A program made the position numbers and the translations under genes. A DNA stretch of 64,000 nucleotides from Phyto melanocephala. Lineage: Eukaryota > Arthropoda > Insecta > Diptera > Rhinophoridae. Position 1 is the first letter of the stretch. Every line of letters starts with the position of its first letter. This document shows positions 1-10,840 of this stretch, one piece after another. Location: positions 4,766,001 to 4,830,000 of the forward strand of contig OW799233.1 in assembly GCA_941918925.1 (NCBI GenBank). Direction: 5' to 3'. A model generated the notes under the pieces. The model did not search any database. It saw only the letters and a program-made list of their open reading frames with translations, and had not been told where the DNA came from.

Positions 1-715
1 ATAGAAAAGGAGTTATAGATCAAAATGTACGAAAATTTATACCGCACAGTGTATTTTTCGGTATAATCCAAATTTAAAACGTAATTAAACTGACAAAATT
101 GGATATATGATTCTAAAGTCTTGCAAGCATTGCTAATTGGGAAAAAAAAAAAATAAAGATTTTGGGATATTAAAGGACTATATTGAAATACCTAAGTTGT
201 ATTTAATAGCAGAAATAACTTCGACACGCCTACTGTAACGCCCCCTTTTCACGTTATCTACTATTAATAAAATTTAAAAGCTCCGAAAATCGACAAAATT
301 AGAGGTATGATGATCAAATTTGCTAAGCATATCCTTCTAGTCAATGTGATTGTTATGCCTGAAAATTTAGGTGACACGCCTATTTTAATGCCTACCTTTG
401 ATGTAACGGTTTATCTTTAATTGAGATAATTTCTTTAAGGACAGAGTTTTTGGAAGAATAAAGGACTATATTGATATATCCCAGTTTTATTTATTAACAG
501 AAACTACATTGACACGCCTTCTTTAACGCCCACTTTTATTGCAAGGCCAAATTTACGGAAAGATTTTACTAGCATATCAAAGTTATACAAAGAAAGTGAT
601 ACAAATTTAAGTATAAATAGATTATTTCATAGCGATTACTGTTAATAAAAAAATAATACATTTTGTGCTATAAAAGTGTACAAAATTGGGCACAGCCAAA
701 TATAGTGCTGTTACT
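1..715 (-). repeat. Dispersed repeat family A, partial copy at window edge
   Basis: The first bases match the copy that begins near 14404 almost word for word (GGAGTTATAGATCAAAATG, then ATACCGCACAGTG). The copy then carries the recurring blocks GACACGCCTA and AACGCCC, which are the reverse of the AGGCGTGTCA/GGGCGTTA blocks at 12.2-13.0 kb. It ends near 715 with GGGCACAGCCAAATATAGTG followed by a CTGTTACTTG-like terminus. The copy is cut by the window start. No coding potential is seen, and the transposon class is not known to me. Confidence 0.7.
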
Positions 716-1225
716 TGTTTTTTTCCCGTAGATTCACAAAAGTTTCCATGTGCGCACTATTATCTTTGTGCACTCATAAAGAAGATTTTTAGCTACAACC
801 ATTTTTTTTACTGAATCAAATAATTTTATTCCTGTAATGCAATTTTTCATAATTGCTAAACATACATTTAGATTTCAAGTAATATTTCTACCAAAAAATA
901 ACAATGCAACCACTTAAATCTACGATGGACAAACAATTATTTAATCACAAATAAATTTCTAGAAATCTTTGCAAATTGAAAATCGAAACTTTGTAAATAT
1001 TTTCGAAATCTGTGTTAATTTTAAATGTTAGAAATCGAGGCACATTGGTTCATGAGTTCAAGGCAATTGTTGTTTTCGCTTTTACCGATGACTTTTTATG
1101 TTTTGTTTTTGTTACAACAATAAAACACATGCAAAATTTTATCGCTTATCGCTATTATTTAAGAATGGCTTTAAAATATAGTTAATTTAATTCCGATGTT
1201 AAGAAAGTAAGCAATCCTTGGTGCC
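716..1225. other. AT-rich spacer, no gene seen
   Basis: Nothing recognisable on either strand; short runs of A and T only. Confidence 0.6.
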
Positions 1226-1247
1226 CTATAACTCCTGAAGTCGTTAC
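1226..1247 (+). repeat. Left copy of 22 bp flanking direct repeat (probable target-site duplication)
   Basis: A 22 bp block containing TATAACTCCTGAAG followed by YCGTTAC occurs here and again at 3406-3427, with one mismatch. The two blocks bracket the non-LTR element, as expected for a target-site duplication. Weak similarity (TGTAAA) continues past the block on both sides, so a short local duplication is also possible. Confidence 0.55.
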
Positions 1248-3345
1248 GTTTTGTAAACAGTTCGAACTCCAGCGGGTTAGTCCATCTACACATACACATG
1301 TAGGGGGAATATCGAAGCAGACCACTACTATCACGGGTCCCTTTTCGACCCCCTTCGCTCCTCAGTGATTTCGTGTCTACCGATCAGTATACCTTCAATC
1401 ACTGAGTCCCGCGCCACAACCGGCGTTTGCTCTGGACTAGGAAAACGATTTCACACTGCCGACTGGTGATTGTCGACAATCCTCATCGCACAGTCCTTTG
1501 TAATCGCCAGCATCTCCCTCAGACTAAGGTCCCCCATCACACTCACACTTAAAGTGTGCTTGCCTGTGATCCTTAATCTTCCGCTCGCCAACGCCGGACA
1601 CTCGCATACTACATGCGCTGCCGTCTCGGCATCCTCCAGGCACATTCTACAAATATCATCATCCACGATTTGCATCCTCTTCAGATGATATTTGAAGTTA
1701 CCATGTCCTGTAATCAGCGCAGTGATCCAGCTCATCATACTCCGATTAAAACCGAGTATCTTCACTGCACCCCTGCCAAGTGGCTCCCTGAGCACCATAC
1801 GGGCCTGTCTACACGTGGTTCCCTCCATCCACCTTCGCAAGTTTATAGAGTTCACCCATTGAAAGATCCTCGCCCGCACTAACCCATTACCCAGAGCAGT
1901 TCTGGGTTCCGGTCCGCAGAATGCAGCCTCAGACCCCTTCTTCTCAAGTTCGTCAGCAGCCTCATTCCCAGCTATGCCCGCCCACGTGTCCCTTAACCCA
2001 CATCAGCGTTACCTCATTTGTAGAGGCACACCTATTGAGCTTTAGAACACACTCAAGCACCAAAGAGGAGTTCACATCTATCCGCTGCATACGTTTTATA
2101 ACCGACTGGTTGTCAAGTGCAATAAGAATTCTCTTCCCATACATTCGACATTCCAACAGGTGGTCCAACGCGTGCAGCAAACCAAGCATTTCCGCCTGAT
2201 AGACTGACACGTACTCCCCCAGATTCAGGGTGCAGGATAAGTTCAACTCAGATGAGTACACACCAGCACCTGCCCTTCCGTCCATAAAGGACCCATCAGT
2301 AAAGATACTGATGTCATTCTCCATGCACTCATCGTGCATGAATCCATCCGCTATAAGCGTGTGATGTAGCCTTTCGACCACCTTCACTCGACTCATGCGC
2401 TCCATCGGCATCTGAGCCTCCCTAACCTCTTTATCCACGAGGTCCAGGATTCTCCTATGCCCCAAAACCGATCCAAAGCGATACCACATGCCATCGCTTC
2501 GCATCCGAATCGCCGATCTTGCCGCCGTCTCCCTTACAAATAAGTCCAACGGCAGCAATCCCAGCATTGCCTCCATCGCTTGCGTTGGTGTGGTACGTAT
2601 CGCGCCACATATACCAATGCAAGCAATCCTTTGAACCCCGTCCAACTTCCGCCTAATCGTCGCCTGGGAGGCCTTCGGCCACCAGACAACAGATGCGTAA
2701 GTGATCGTCGGTCTCACCACCACTGTGTAAATCCAGTGTGCAGCCTTAGGTGAGATTCCCCACTTCCGACCGCAAACCCGTTTACACTGATGCAGAATCA
2801 TCTTTGCCTTCTGTACCCTTGCCTCAACATGATCATTCCAGGTTAGTTTCATATCCAGCGTTACCCCCAGATATTTCACCTTCTTGGACACGTTGATCTC
2901 GGTTCCAAAAAGCATTAAGGATTCAATCTCTATGCCCTTCCTTCTCCGCGTGAAGAGCATAGCATCCGACTTGCCAGCATTTATGGTTAGTCCCTGTTCA
3001 CAACACCATTCTTCGGTTACTCTGAGCGCCTGTCTCATGCAACCTAAAATGGTCTCCATGAACTTACCACCAACCATAATTGCCACATCATCCGCATACC
3101 CTACCGTATGTATGCCAATTACCTCCAGTCTCCTGAGAAGGCTGTCCACAGTTATGTTCCACAGCAGAGGTGATAAGACCCCTCCTTGCGGACATCCCCT
3201 GACCACCCTTCCCCGAATCCTGGTGCTTCCGCTCCTGAGATTCACTGCCCTACATCTGAGCATGGCGCCGATCCACTTCACCATCTAAAGAGTGGTACTA
3301 GGTTCATGGTCCCGCCTAACAGGGTTTTGGTCTCATGAGTCAAAA
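1248..3345 (-). mobile_element. 5'-truncated non-LTR retrotransposon (R1/LOA/I-like, RT + RNase H)
   Basis: The minus strand encodes the C-terminal half of an ORF2 polyprotein: RT palm from just before the B motif, the YADD box, thumb, RNase H and a terminal cysteine/histidine knuckle. Endonuclease and N-terminal RT are missing, so the copy is 5'-truncated, as is usual for target-primed reverse transcription. The block is clearly richer in G and C than its surroundings, and near-identical 22 bp repeats lie at 1226 and 3406. No poly(A) or simple-repeat tail is visible at the 3' side. RNase H in ORF2 is known from the I, LOA and R1-related groups; I cannot choose among them by eye. The 5' edge (3290-3405) is uncertain. 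Confidence 0.85.
1451..3284 (-). pseudogene. Non-LTR ORF2 C-terminal part: reverse transcriptase, RNase H and zinc knuckle, one frameshift
   Basis: The first reading block (3284-1962, 440 codons) starts inside the RT domain. It shows RGCPQGGVLSP at residues 29-39 and the catalytic YADD at 63-66, followed by the LGVTLD thumb motif. RNase H follows with the first Asp in FTDGS, Glu in QAEMLGLLHAL and Asp in ALDNQS. Around 1975-1985 the frame shifts by one; the next frame supplies NEAADELEKKG, which contains the last RNase H Asp, and runs into the second block (1879-1451). That block ends in a CRMCLEDAETAAHVVCECP knuckle. A TAG stop lies directly upstream of the first ATG, so that ATG is only the first Met inside a truncated domain. 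Apart from the frameshift the reading frame is clean, suggesting a fairly young insertion. It would not make an active protein. Confidence 0.85.
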
Positions 3346-3405
3346 CCCCTTTAAAATATTCAAATATTTATTATTAATTGCAATATATAATGCAATGTAT
3401 GGGCT

Positions 3406-3427
3406 CTATAACTCCTGAAGCCGTTAC
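3406..3427 (+). repeat. Right copy of 22 bp flanking direct repeat
   Basis: Matches 1226-1247 at 21 of 22 positions. About 60 bp of AT-rich sequence separates it from the last clearly element-derived bases, so the exact 5' junction is unresolved. Confidence 0.5.
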
Positions 3428-3625
3428 TTCTGTAAAGAACTTATAACCTATTATACTTTAGTATGGATTTATAATTATAAAAAAAATATAAATAAATAGA
3501 ATAACTTTTATTAGTTTTGCAAAAAGAGAAGCATTTATTTTTGAATCAAAAATTAAAAGAAAATAAAAATTAAAAATTGTTTTTTTTTTTTTTAAATAGC
3601 AATTCAAAAAGTTTTTCATCTTGGC
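3428..3625. other. 3' flank of the GH18 gene, possible poly(A) signals
   Basis: AT-rich. Read on the minus strand it contains AATAAA-type hexamers (for example complementary to TTTATT near 3509 and 3534) within about 130 bp after the GH18 stop codon. These could serve as polyadenylation signals, but such hexamers are common by chance in DNA this AT-rich. Confidence 0.3.
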
Positions 3626-5840
3626 TTAGCTTTTTAATTTCAATTTATATTTATTAGGCTCACTGAATCCCTTTGAGCAAGTTAATTGAAATTGTCTATT
3701 ATTTACCTCGTCAATAACATTTTTGTAACTACGGGTATCATGGAGTTCTCTTAATAGAGGATACTTTTTACCACAATCTCCACGAAAATCATCATCGTTA
3801 ATATTTACAGCCACGAAACCAGCAAAATTCAAACAATTTGCAACTTTGGCCTTAATGGAAACCGTTCGATCACTATTGTATGAAATAAGCTCATGTTGGT
3901 ATGATTGATATTCACCTTCACACAGATCTCTGTGATAGTAAAAGTCTTTTTTACAAATTTTATTGTAACTGTAACAATGTGGACGTGCAGCAACAACTGG
4001 ATCTCCCAAATTAAGTCTTGTGGGATCTGCTAACGTCATATAACTGCCTTTAAAAGGTATGCCTAAGACCAATTGTGTTGTTTTAGTACCTTAATTAAAA
4101 AGAAATCTATTGGTTAATCCACTTATATGCAGAGATGTATATCAGTTTTTACCTTCTCTAATCCAATAGTCAATAACGGAAAAGACGTCCTTATTACCTG
4201 GACACCACATTGGAGAATCATGAATCAATTCTGACTCACTCTGCTGAACAAAGCCAAAAGCCATAAGATTGATATAATCAACATGCTCAGTAATGCTCGG
4301 TATATGGTAAAAAGAAAACATTCTAATAGTAGAACCGTCTACAGAAATGCTAAATTCATAGTTAAGCGGCTTAAACCTGAAACAAATTTAAAATTATATA
4401 TAAAGTGTCGGGATAATAACTTTTCCAGTATATTCTTTCATTACCAAAAATAAAAATTGATTTCTTCATATCTATATAAAAAGGAAAATATATGAGAAAT
4501 TTAATATAAAATGAACTTGAGCCTGAATAAAAAATAATATAGTCTTTAATACATTAAATAGTTCGACAATTAAATAAAAAGAAAAATTAACAATTACACA
4601 GGGCACGGTGTATCGATCATATAGACAAATACAAGAACATGTATGATCTAAATAAAGTTGTGAGTATTACAACCAACAAAAAAGAGCTTTCATTGCCATC
4701 AGACTGATGGTTTAAAGCTACGATTAAAATGTGGTAATTTTAAAAAGAATAAAGGGGAAAAGCTTTAGTGTTGAAAGAAATTTCGTTCTCACTCACCATG
4801 GCAAATATATGAGTTTATAGGTAAAGTAATTTACGAAATCAATTTTCATATAAACTTGTGAGTTAAATAGATGATATTTACTATCAACACTAAGACATCC
4901 CGATCAAAAGAGTGCTGATGATGAAACCGTAGCTGGTTTCGAAAATGCATTCCACTCGGCTGGTGTCGGGATAATAACTTTTCCAGTATATTCTTTCATT
5001 ACCAAAAATAAAAATTGATTTCTTTATATCTATATAAAAAGGAAAATATATGAGAAATTTAATATAAAATGAACTTGAGCCTGAATAAAAAATAATATAG
5101 TCTTTAATAAAGTATTTTCCTTTCGTATTACACAAAAGCTACTCTGCATATATTTCCTCCAGTATTTACCGAAATTCATTTTATCCTCTTCATCTCGTTC
5201 TATAGTCTGCTCAGGAAATTGCCAATCGAGTTCCAAGCCATCGAATCCATATTCCTGGACAAAACTTAATGCGGTTTCTATAAAAAGTGTTCTTTTCGTA
5301 TCATTAGCAGCCATTTCTAAATATACTTCGTGTGCCTCTTTAAAGAATTTTACTTCAGCAATAACTTTCAATGTTGAATTCTCTTTCAATTTCATCACAC
5401 TTGAAATGAAACCTAAATAGTTGAATTATTCAAAAGGGGTATTTTTTTTTTATAATTTTTACAAAAGGTATATCTTTAGATATTTAACAAATATGCGTAC
5501 CGGTGTCTGACATATTATAGTATGAGCTTTCAATATTGTAAAAACGAAATTCTTCAGATGGTGTTATTAAAAATCTCACAGGATACGTCAAATGGGTACA
5601 TAAAGTGGAATCAATATCTGAAGGCGTAAAATTGCTTAACAAAAGACCGTACCAGGGGTCATAATTGCACCTTATAATAGCATCTTTATATAGAAAGGAA
5701 ATGAAATAAAGTTTAAAAGAAATAAAGTGAAATAAGTAACTACAATAAAATAAAGCCGCTAACATACCTTCACCGGTAGCCAGGCCCAGAATGCTTAACC
5801 ATCCAATTAGGCCCGTAAGTAACAATTTCACTTTGATCAT
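3626..5840 (-). CDS. GH18 chitinase-like protein, five exons, catalytic Glu replaced by Gln
   Basis: Proposed exons on the minus strand: 5840-5768, 5683-5501, 5412 to about 5142, 4376-4153, and 4089-3626 (stop TAA 3626-3628). This gives about 400 residues, normal for a single-domain insect GH18 protein. Exon 1 encodes a signal peptide (MIKVKLLLTGLIGWLSILGL). Exon 2 carries the first barrel strand (CNYDPWYG, then CTHLTYP). Exon 3 carries FDGLELDWQFP, equivalent to the GH18 motif DGxDxDxE with the catalytic Glu changed to Gln and the second Asp to Glu; the GGW motif is also lost. Exon 4 has VDYINLMAFG. Exon 5 has LVLGIPF and INDDDFRGDCG. GT..AG boundaries of introns 1, 2 and 4 agree in phase. 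The product is probably secreted and non-hydrolytic, like IDGF or other chitinase-like proteins. The exon 3 to 4 junction has no in-phase GT donor and its intron holds a repeat, so a recent pseudogene is possible. Confidence 0.82.
4406..5108 (+). repeat. 703 bp repeat with 145 bp terminal direct repeats, inside the GH18 intron 3
   Basis: The segment 4406-4550 (TGTCGGGATAATAAC to AGTCTTTAAT) is repeated at 4964-5108, same length, with about one mismatch. The 413 bp between them is shared with the copy at 20.6-21.4 kb. AAAG flanks both ends (4402-4405 and 5109-5112), consistent with a 4 bp target duplication. The layout resembles a miniature LTR element without coding sequence, but sibling copies at 20.5 and 50.0 kb show parts of the same sequence as inverted repeats, so a foldback element is an equal alternative. 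It fills nearly all of intron 3, ending about 30 bp from exon 4. Confidence 0.75.
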
Positions 5841-5874
5841 TGTATTCTTAGTTCACGACACTCTTAACGAAAAC

Positions 5875-5909
5875 TGATGCCTTAGCTTTCAATTTTACCG
5901 GCTTTTATA
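5875..5909 (-). promoter_or_regulatory. Core promoter of the GH18 gene: TATA box and initiator
   Basis: On the minus strand TATAAAAG lies at 5909-5902 and an arthropod-type initiator TCAGTT follows with its A at 5875. The start ATG at 5840 leaves a 35-base 5' leader. The spacing from the TATA T to the initiator A is 34 bases, slightly longer than the usual 30-31. Position just ahead of a signal-peptide ATG supports this as a real promoter. It is inference from motifs only. Confidence 0.6.
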
Positions 5910-7580
5910 CTCTTTCCAAAAGCTAGAGCTCTTTGTTAAGTCAGTGTATATACCACATGCAATACACGGATATAGTTATATAAAAAACTAGTTAAGCCCG
6001 GTCCGCATTGCTGGTCTCAAGAAACAATTTATTTCTGTTAGTGCAATCTTTTTTATGCTTTTGGATGTCACATTGTAATTAATTTTAAAATATTTATATA
6101 ATAAATAGCATGTAAGGCGATGGCATAATTACGCTGCTTATGTTAGAGATGAAAGACAAGCTAATAAATTAAAAAAAAAAACAGTCTTTTGAAATTCGCT
6201 GTCCTCTTATTGAAATATAAATTGGAATTTTGTAATTAAATTTTAGGTAAATTAACGGTATTAGAAATTGTGATTATCTGTTTATGAACATTTATTTTTA
6301 TTTTTTTTTTTTTGCTTTATGAATCCATATTTGAATTAGTAATCGATTTCGCATTCGCATGCGAAATGCTAGGTTACATCCCATCGTACCTCCATACCTA
6401 ATTTTATCAATATTAAATCAAGAACTTTTAAGAAAAGCTACTATAGTGGGACAGACCGTCGAACAAATTCGTATATTTGTATTCCATATCACCTTCACAA
6501 CTCTACTACAGTTTTACTATAAGTATATAATAGTATAGGTTACTGAAACTATTTTCATCATGCGTCTAATAATTTGTTGTTTTGATTTAAGTTAAACTGC
6601 GTAGAAAAATATTTATTCAAGTGTGTATACCATTTCATAAATATATTAAAAAAGAATTTAATATTTGTCGCTTTATAGCCTTTGTTTTCGGATTATTTTT
6701 AGATTTGAAAAATTTGAATAATGGTTTGAAATATACAAGTATGTATAAGATAAAATAAACGTGGTCGAATCAGTCTATGAGCGAAAATGTAATTTTATGT
6801 AATTAAAATAAAAGCCAAACGGCTGTCACATTTCAGCAACAAAATTAACACGACCGTTTTTCCATATATATCTTTTTATAGTTTTTGAGACTGTGCTTAA
6901 GTTACTAATCGACTCAAACATTTTTTGGTCACTTCAAATCATATGGGGCTTCATAACATTCATTCCTGAGCAATAAAAAAAATCTTTTATATAAATGCAA
7001 ATGAGCTTAACTTATGTGGTCTTTGTATTATTGCTTCTGGAATATTCTATAAATTAATTTTAAATAAACACAAAGCTACTGACAAAATATTGCGATTATC
7101 AATTAAGAGCTATCATAAAAGACCTTCTCCTAGAAATGACCTTAACTCCTACGCCACTGAAAAAATAATTGTTTAATTCAAAAGCGCCATGTTTATCATC
7201 TATTGAACTTTAGCTTTGCTTATTTACGCAATTTATACTTTATCGGTTGTATGTTGTGGTATTGCATTATATTAAATGTCAAGCAAATAAAAAATCATAA
7301 ATAAGAGAGTTGAAAAAAATCTTACTTCTGCAGAGTTGAAGAAAAATAATCAAAAACTACTTTTGGTAAAAAATTTTGCAAAACTTAAATATAAATTTAG
7401 CAAAAGTCAATTTTGTATAAAGCGAAAAATGTAAAAACAATATTCTTTATTGATTCCGCAAACATTTCCAATTGCCAACCCTGTATGAATCCAAAACAAC
7501 AAAACAACTTCACGAGCAAATAAAACTAAATTTTTTCTACTTATATTTTTATTAATTATTCAGTTTTGGGACCTTTTTTC
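5910..7580. other. Gene-free AT-rich stretch
   Basis: No ORF or repeat recognised. A perfect 12 bp palindrome TTCGCATGCGAA sits at 6354-6365. The 100 bp upstream of the GH18 promoter shows no obvious regulatory array. Confidence 0.55.
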
Positions 7581-7582
7581 TG

Positions 7583-7732
7583 TAAATATTAACAGTAATT
7601 ATTACAGCTTAAGGTCTTTTTTATAATAAAAATATTTTAATATTACTGTTATTACTTTTATTATTCAAAACTATATTATTTTGATTATAAAAAAGATCTT
7701 AAACTGAAATAATTATTGTTAATAATATTTAA
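7583..7732. repeat. Short imperfect palindrome (~42 bp arms)
   Basis: The left arm (7583-7624, TAAATATTAACAGTAATTAT and onward) pairs with the right arm (about 7686-7732) through blocks such as AAGGTCTTTTTTAT versus ATAAAAAAGATCTT. The ~60 bp loop is AT-only. Possibly an old MITE remnant. Confidence 0.45.
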
Positions 7733-7827
7733 ATTTTTATGCTGGCTTGAGTTTATTTCTAAACATTCCTTTTTTTACAATGAATTTTTGAATAATGATA
7801 ACACTATGCTAGTTGAAAAAAAAACAG

Positions 7828-8600
7828 ACAAGCCGGGCACCTGGCATTTTAACATATTTCGGCTACGCTGAATCCAGTGGTGCCCACGGTTTTTTAAGAT
7901 TGGCTCTGGTTTTCGAGATATACCGTTATTTCGAAAATGGAGGAGGTTGCACAACATATGTTTGCGTAACTCAAAAACGCTTTAGCTTATTGAAAAAACT
8001 TAAAAAACCGAAATTCTTTCTAATATCCGCAGTCATTTTAGAAACATATTTTTTTTTTTTTAATTAATTTTTTTATCAAAATTTCGAAATTTTTGTTTTT
8101 TAAAAATTCATAAAAAATCAAAAAATAAAGCTGGCTTCTAATTTTTTGCAGACATATAAAAAACGAAGCTGATAACAAAACAAGCCATAAATCTTTAAAA
8201 TCTGTTAGCGACTTTTGATTCTAGTAGACAAATTTTAGTTAATTTAAGAATTTCATAAAACGAAACACCCTAAGGGATGCTAATAACGGGAAAGTATAAT
8301 TTGAGAAAATGTTAAGAACAAAAAACATTGGAGGTCGGTCATACATTTTATCCCCCTAAAAGTGAATCCTAGGCCTTAGAAACAAATGATGGCAATGAAA
8401 AATAAAGTTTCGCTGGTCATTTGGCCCGTCTAGGGGTATCTCAGGCGCCGCAGGTGCAAAATTTAAGGCTAGGGTTCTACGCGTATTAAAAGCAAATTTC
8501 CAAACAAAATAAGCTATTACATAATTTTTTTTACAAAACCGCGGGCACCACTGAATTCAGCGTACCCGAATTATGTTAAAACGCCAGGTGCCCAGCTTGT
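7828..8600. mobile_element. Non-coding terminal-inverted-repeat element (MITE-like), 773 bp
   Basis: The left end (ACAAGCCGGGCACCTGGC...) and the reversed right end (ACAAGCTGGGCACCTGGC...) pair over about 66 bp with a few mismatches, and both continue through GCTGAATYCAGTGGTGCCC. The interior has no credible ORF; the open frames in the arms are by-products. No clear target duplication could be read in the A-rich flanks, so the superfamily is undetermined. Confidence 0.75.
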
Positions 8601-8785
8601 CACGAAAAAAAGTGTAAATTTCTTGCACAGTGTAATCAAAGAATAATCTGTTTTCTTTTTCAAAATAATTTGATAGAAGTTACCAATAACAAGCATACAA
8701 AATTGTAAACTAATACAAAAAAAGTACCCATAGACCAAAAATGGCGGTTATGAATTAAATATATAAATAAATATAAAACTTTATA

Positions 8786-9238
8786 GGGCCCATACACAAC
8801 ACCATAATAATTGTGCAATCAAGTGACTGTGCCGGCTGATTGACTGTGTATGTGGTTGTGGTGTGATTGTACCAGCTGATGGTGCTTTATCAAAAATAGT
8901 TTGACATTTTTTTGATTGTACCAGCATGATTTAGTCGCGTGTGGCAAAATTAGCTCATAAAAGTTAAATCGTCAAGGCATAAACATCAAAAAAATACAAC
9001 ATTTTAAATATAAATGCCAATTCATAGCCATTTCTTCATCCAAACACGTTTTTTTGCTCCTAGTTTTTTTTCGTAATAATAAATGCAGCACAAATTTTTT
9101 CGTCATTCATTACAAACTTTTCCACACAATTTTTGGGTAAAAAATTAATTTTGTACCACCATGCTGGTGTAGTGTGTGCTTAAAGCTTAATTGCACAAAC
9201 ACTTGATTGCACAATTTTATGGTTTTGTGTATGGGCCC
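8786..9238. mobile_element. MITE with GGGCCCATACAC ends, 453 bp
   Basis: The ends are GGGCCCATACACAAC and, reversed, GGGCCCATACACAAAACC; pairing continues through ATTGTGCAATCAAGTG. TA lies directly outside both ends (8784-8785 and 9239-9240). If the outer TA is counted as part of the repeat, TTA flanks both sides. TA would suggest Tc1/mariner, TTA would suggest PIF/Harbinger. The interior contains several ACCAGC(T/A)TGAT-type subrepeats and no ORF. Confidence 0.8.
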
Positions 9239-9240
9239 TA

Positions 9241-9837
9241 TTAGCCAGTCACTTTTTTGTAATAAAAAAGGAAAGGAAAAAGGTATTCTTGATACATTGT
9301 GACCGACTATAAAGTCTTATTCAATGTTTAATGAATCTAAATTGATGTTATATCCTGTTTTTTTTCTGATTGGTGGAATTAAATATTTACACTTGTTTTA
9401 TTTGCGTTAGCAAATGTCTCGACAATAATTAATTAAAAAAAAATAAATAAAAAAAACTGTAAGTTAGTATGTCTGTAAATAAAAAAAAAACAAAAAGGAA
9501 TTAAGTATATTCAAATAACAGAATTTGGCATTGTGTTATTTATAGGATAACACCAAGCTATGAAAACAATATTTATTTGCCGTCAAAAAGTACAAGCTTT
9601 AACCGAATCTACGGGTACATATGGACTACAATTTAGTTTTTTTTATTGCAATGGATATTATAGGCGCTCATTGCCCTAAAAGGCAACCAATTAAATTGTT
9701 TTTGTAAAATGCGTTTCTCACTGGATGAACATTAATTTTGAAAAACGTTACATAAGAAACTGAGACAATGATTTTATTTATAATTGGGCAAGTCATTTTT
9801 TGTTATGTACATAATGCAGCTGATCTTATTAATAACA
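9241..9837. other. AT-rich spacer, no gene seen
   Basis: Nothing recognisable; runs of A near 9430-9490. Confidence 0.5.
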
Positions 9838-10840
9838 AGAAAGAGCACTCTATTCAGCTGTGCCGAATTTTTTGCGTACTTTTATAGCACAGAATTTATT
9901 ATTTTGTAATCGCTAATAGAATAACCTCTTTATACTAAAATATGTAATACTTTTGTGTGTATCTTCGATTTGCTATTAATTTATTTCCTTAAATTTAATC
10001 TGGCGATGGAACCTTAAGTATTTCTACATTAGAAAAGACACCATCGACTCTTTTTGACTACAATGTTGTATTTTTACGGAAACTGAAAAGCATAATTTGG
10101 CATCCGGAGGTAGTTAAAAAAATATTATTAGCTTTGTGTGGGCATGTCACTTCGTTGTTTTGAAATAATATATATACGTAATGTTTGAATTCAACCTATA
10201 TAATCCATTATAAAGTTCCTTTTATCCATAAAGAAATATTTGAATTTAAGATAAAGCAGGGGAGTGAGCGTTAAATTACGCTTCACACTTTTATTTTGTG
10301 GAATTATGATAAAATAAACCTAATAGCTATATATTCAAAATTTCATCAGCATTCATATGATTTTGTAGATTTAATGACGTTTTCATTTTGAATAGACCGA
10401 AAAAGACACTGTAATGTAAGATATAGATTCGAATAGTTTACGGGGAGAGATATTTTTTTACTCAGGAAATATACTTGCGGAATCTTTTGAATTTATTACA
10501 CTCGCATTTAATTCGATGTAAGAGAGAGATTTTTTTATGTTCTCTTGTATTACAAGCTATAATGCTATTCCTAATGTACCAATTAGGCCTAGTTTCAATG
10601 CCAAATATTCCTTATGATTTAGAAATATTCTGTACATATTTTGTCCCCCTAACGGTTCGAGCTCTATAGTGCTTTCAACAGAAAGACAGACGGACGGACA
10701 TATCTGGATCGTCCTTATATAAAACTGTGACTCAAAAAATATACACTTTAAGAGGTCTTAAATGGATGTTTTGATGTATTACAGACTTAATGAAAAATTA
10801 ATATACGCCACACCCTTTTCTTGGTGGTGGCTATAAAAAT
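9838..10840 (+). repeat. Dispersed repeat family A, diverged copy
   Basis: Begins with AGAGCACTCTATTCAGCTGT and TATAGCACAGAATTTATT, the reverse of the terminus seen at 650-715 and 14.7-14.8 kb. Contains the blocks GGGGAGAGATAT, AATTCGATGTAAG, GTGCTTTCAACAGA and ACGGACGGACAT shared with 12.2-13.6 kb. Ends in GGTGGTGGCTATAAAAATTT. More diverged than the 12-14 kb copies. No protein is encoded; a 64-codon frame inside it is not conserved between copies. Confidence 0.7.

Noticed and set aside
1470..2199. Plus-strand open frames of 72-92 codons
   Set aside because: Shadows of the GC-richer RT/RNase H gene on the minus strand.
5030..5110. Extension of GH18 exon 3 as coding sequence
   Set aside because: The residues after ENTLL derive from the inserted repeat and have no GH18 homology.
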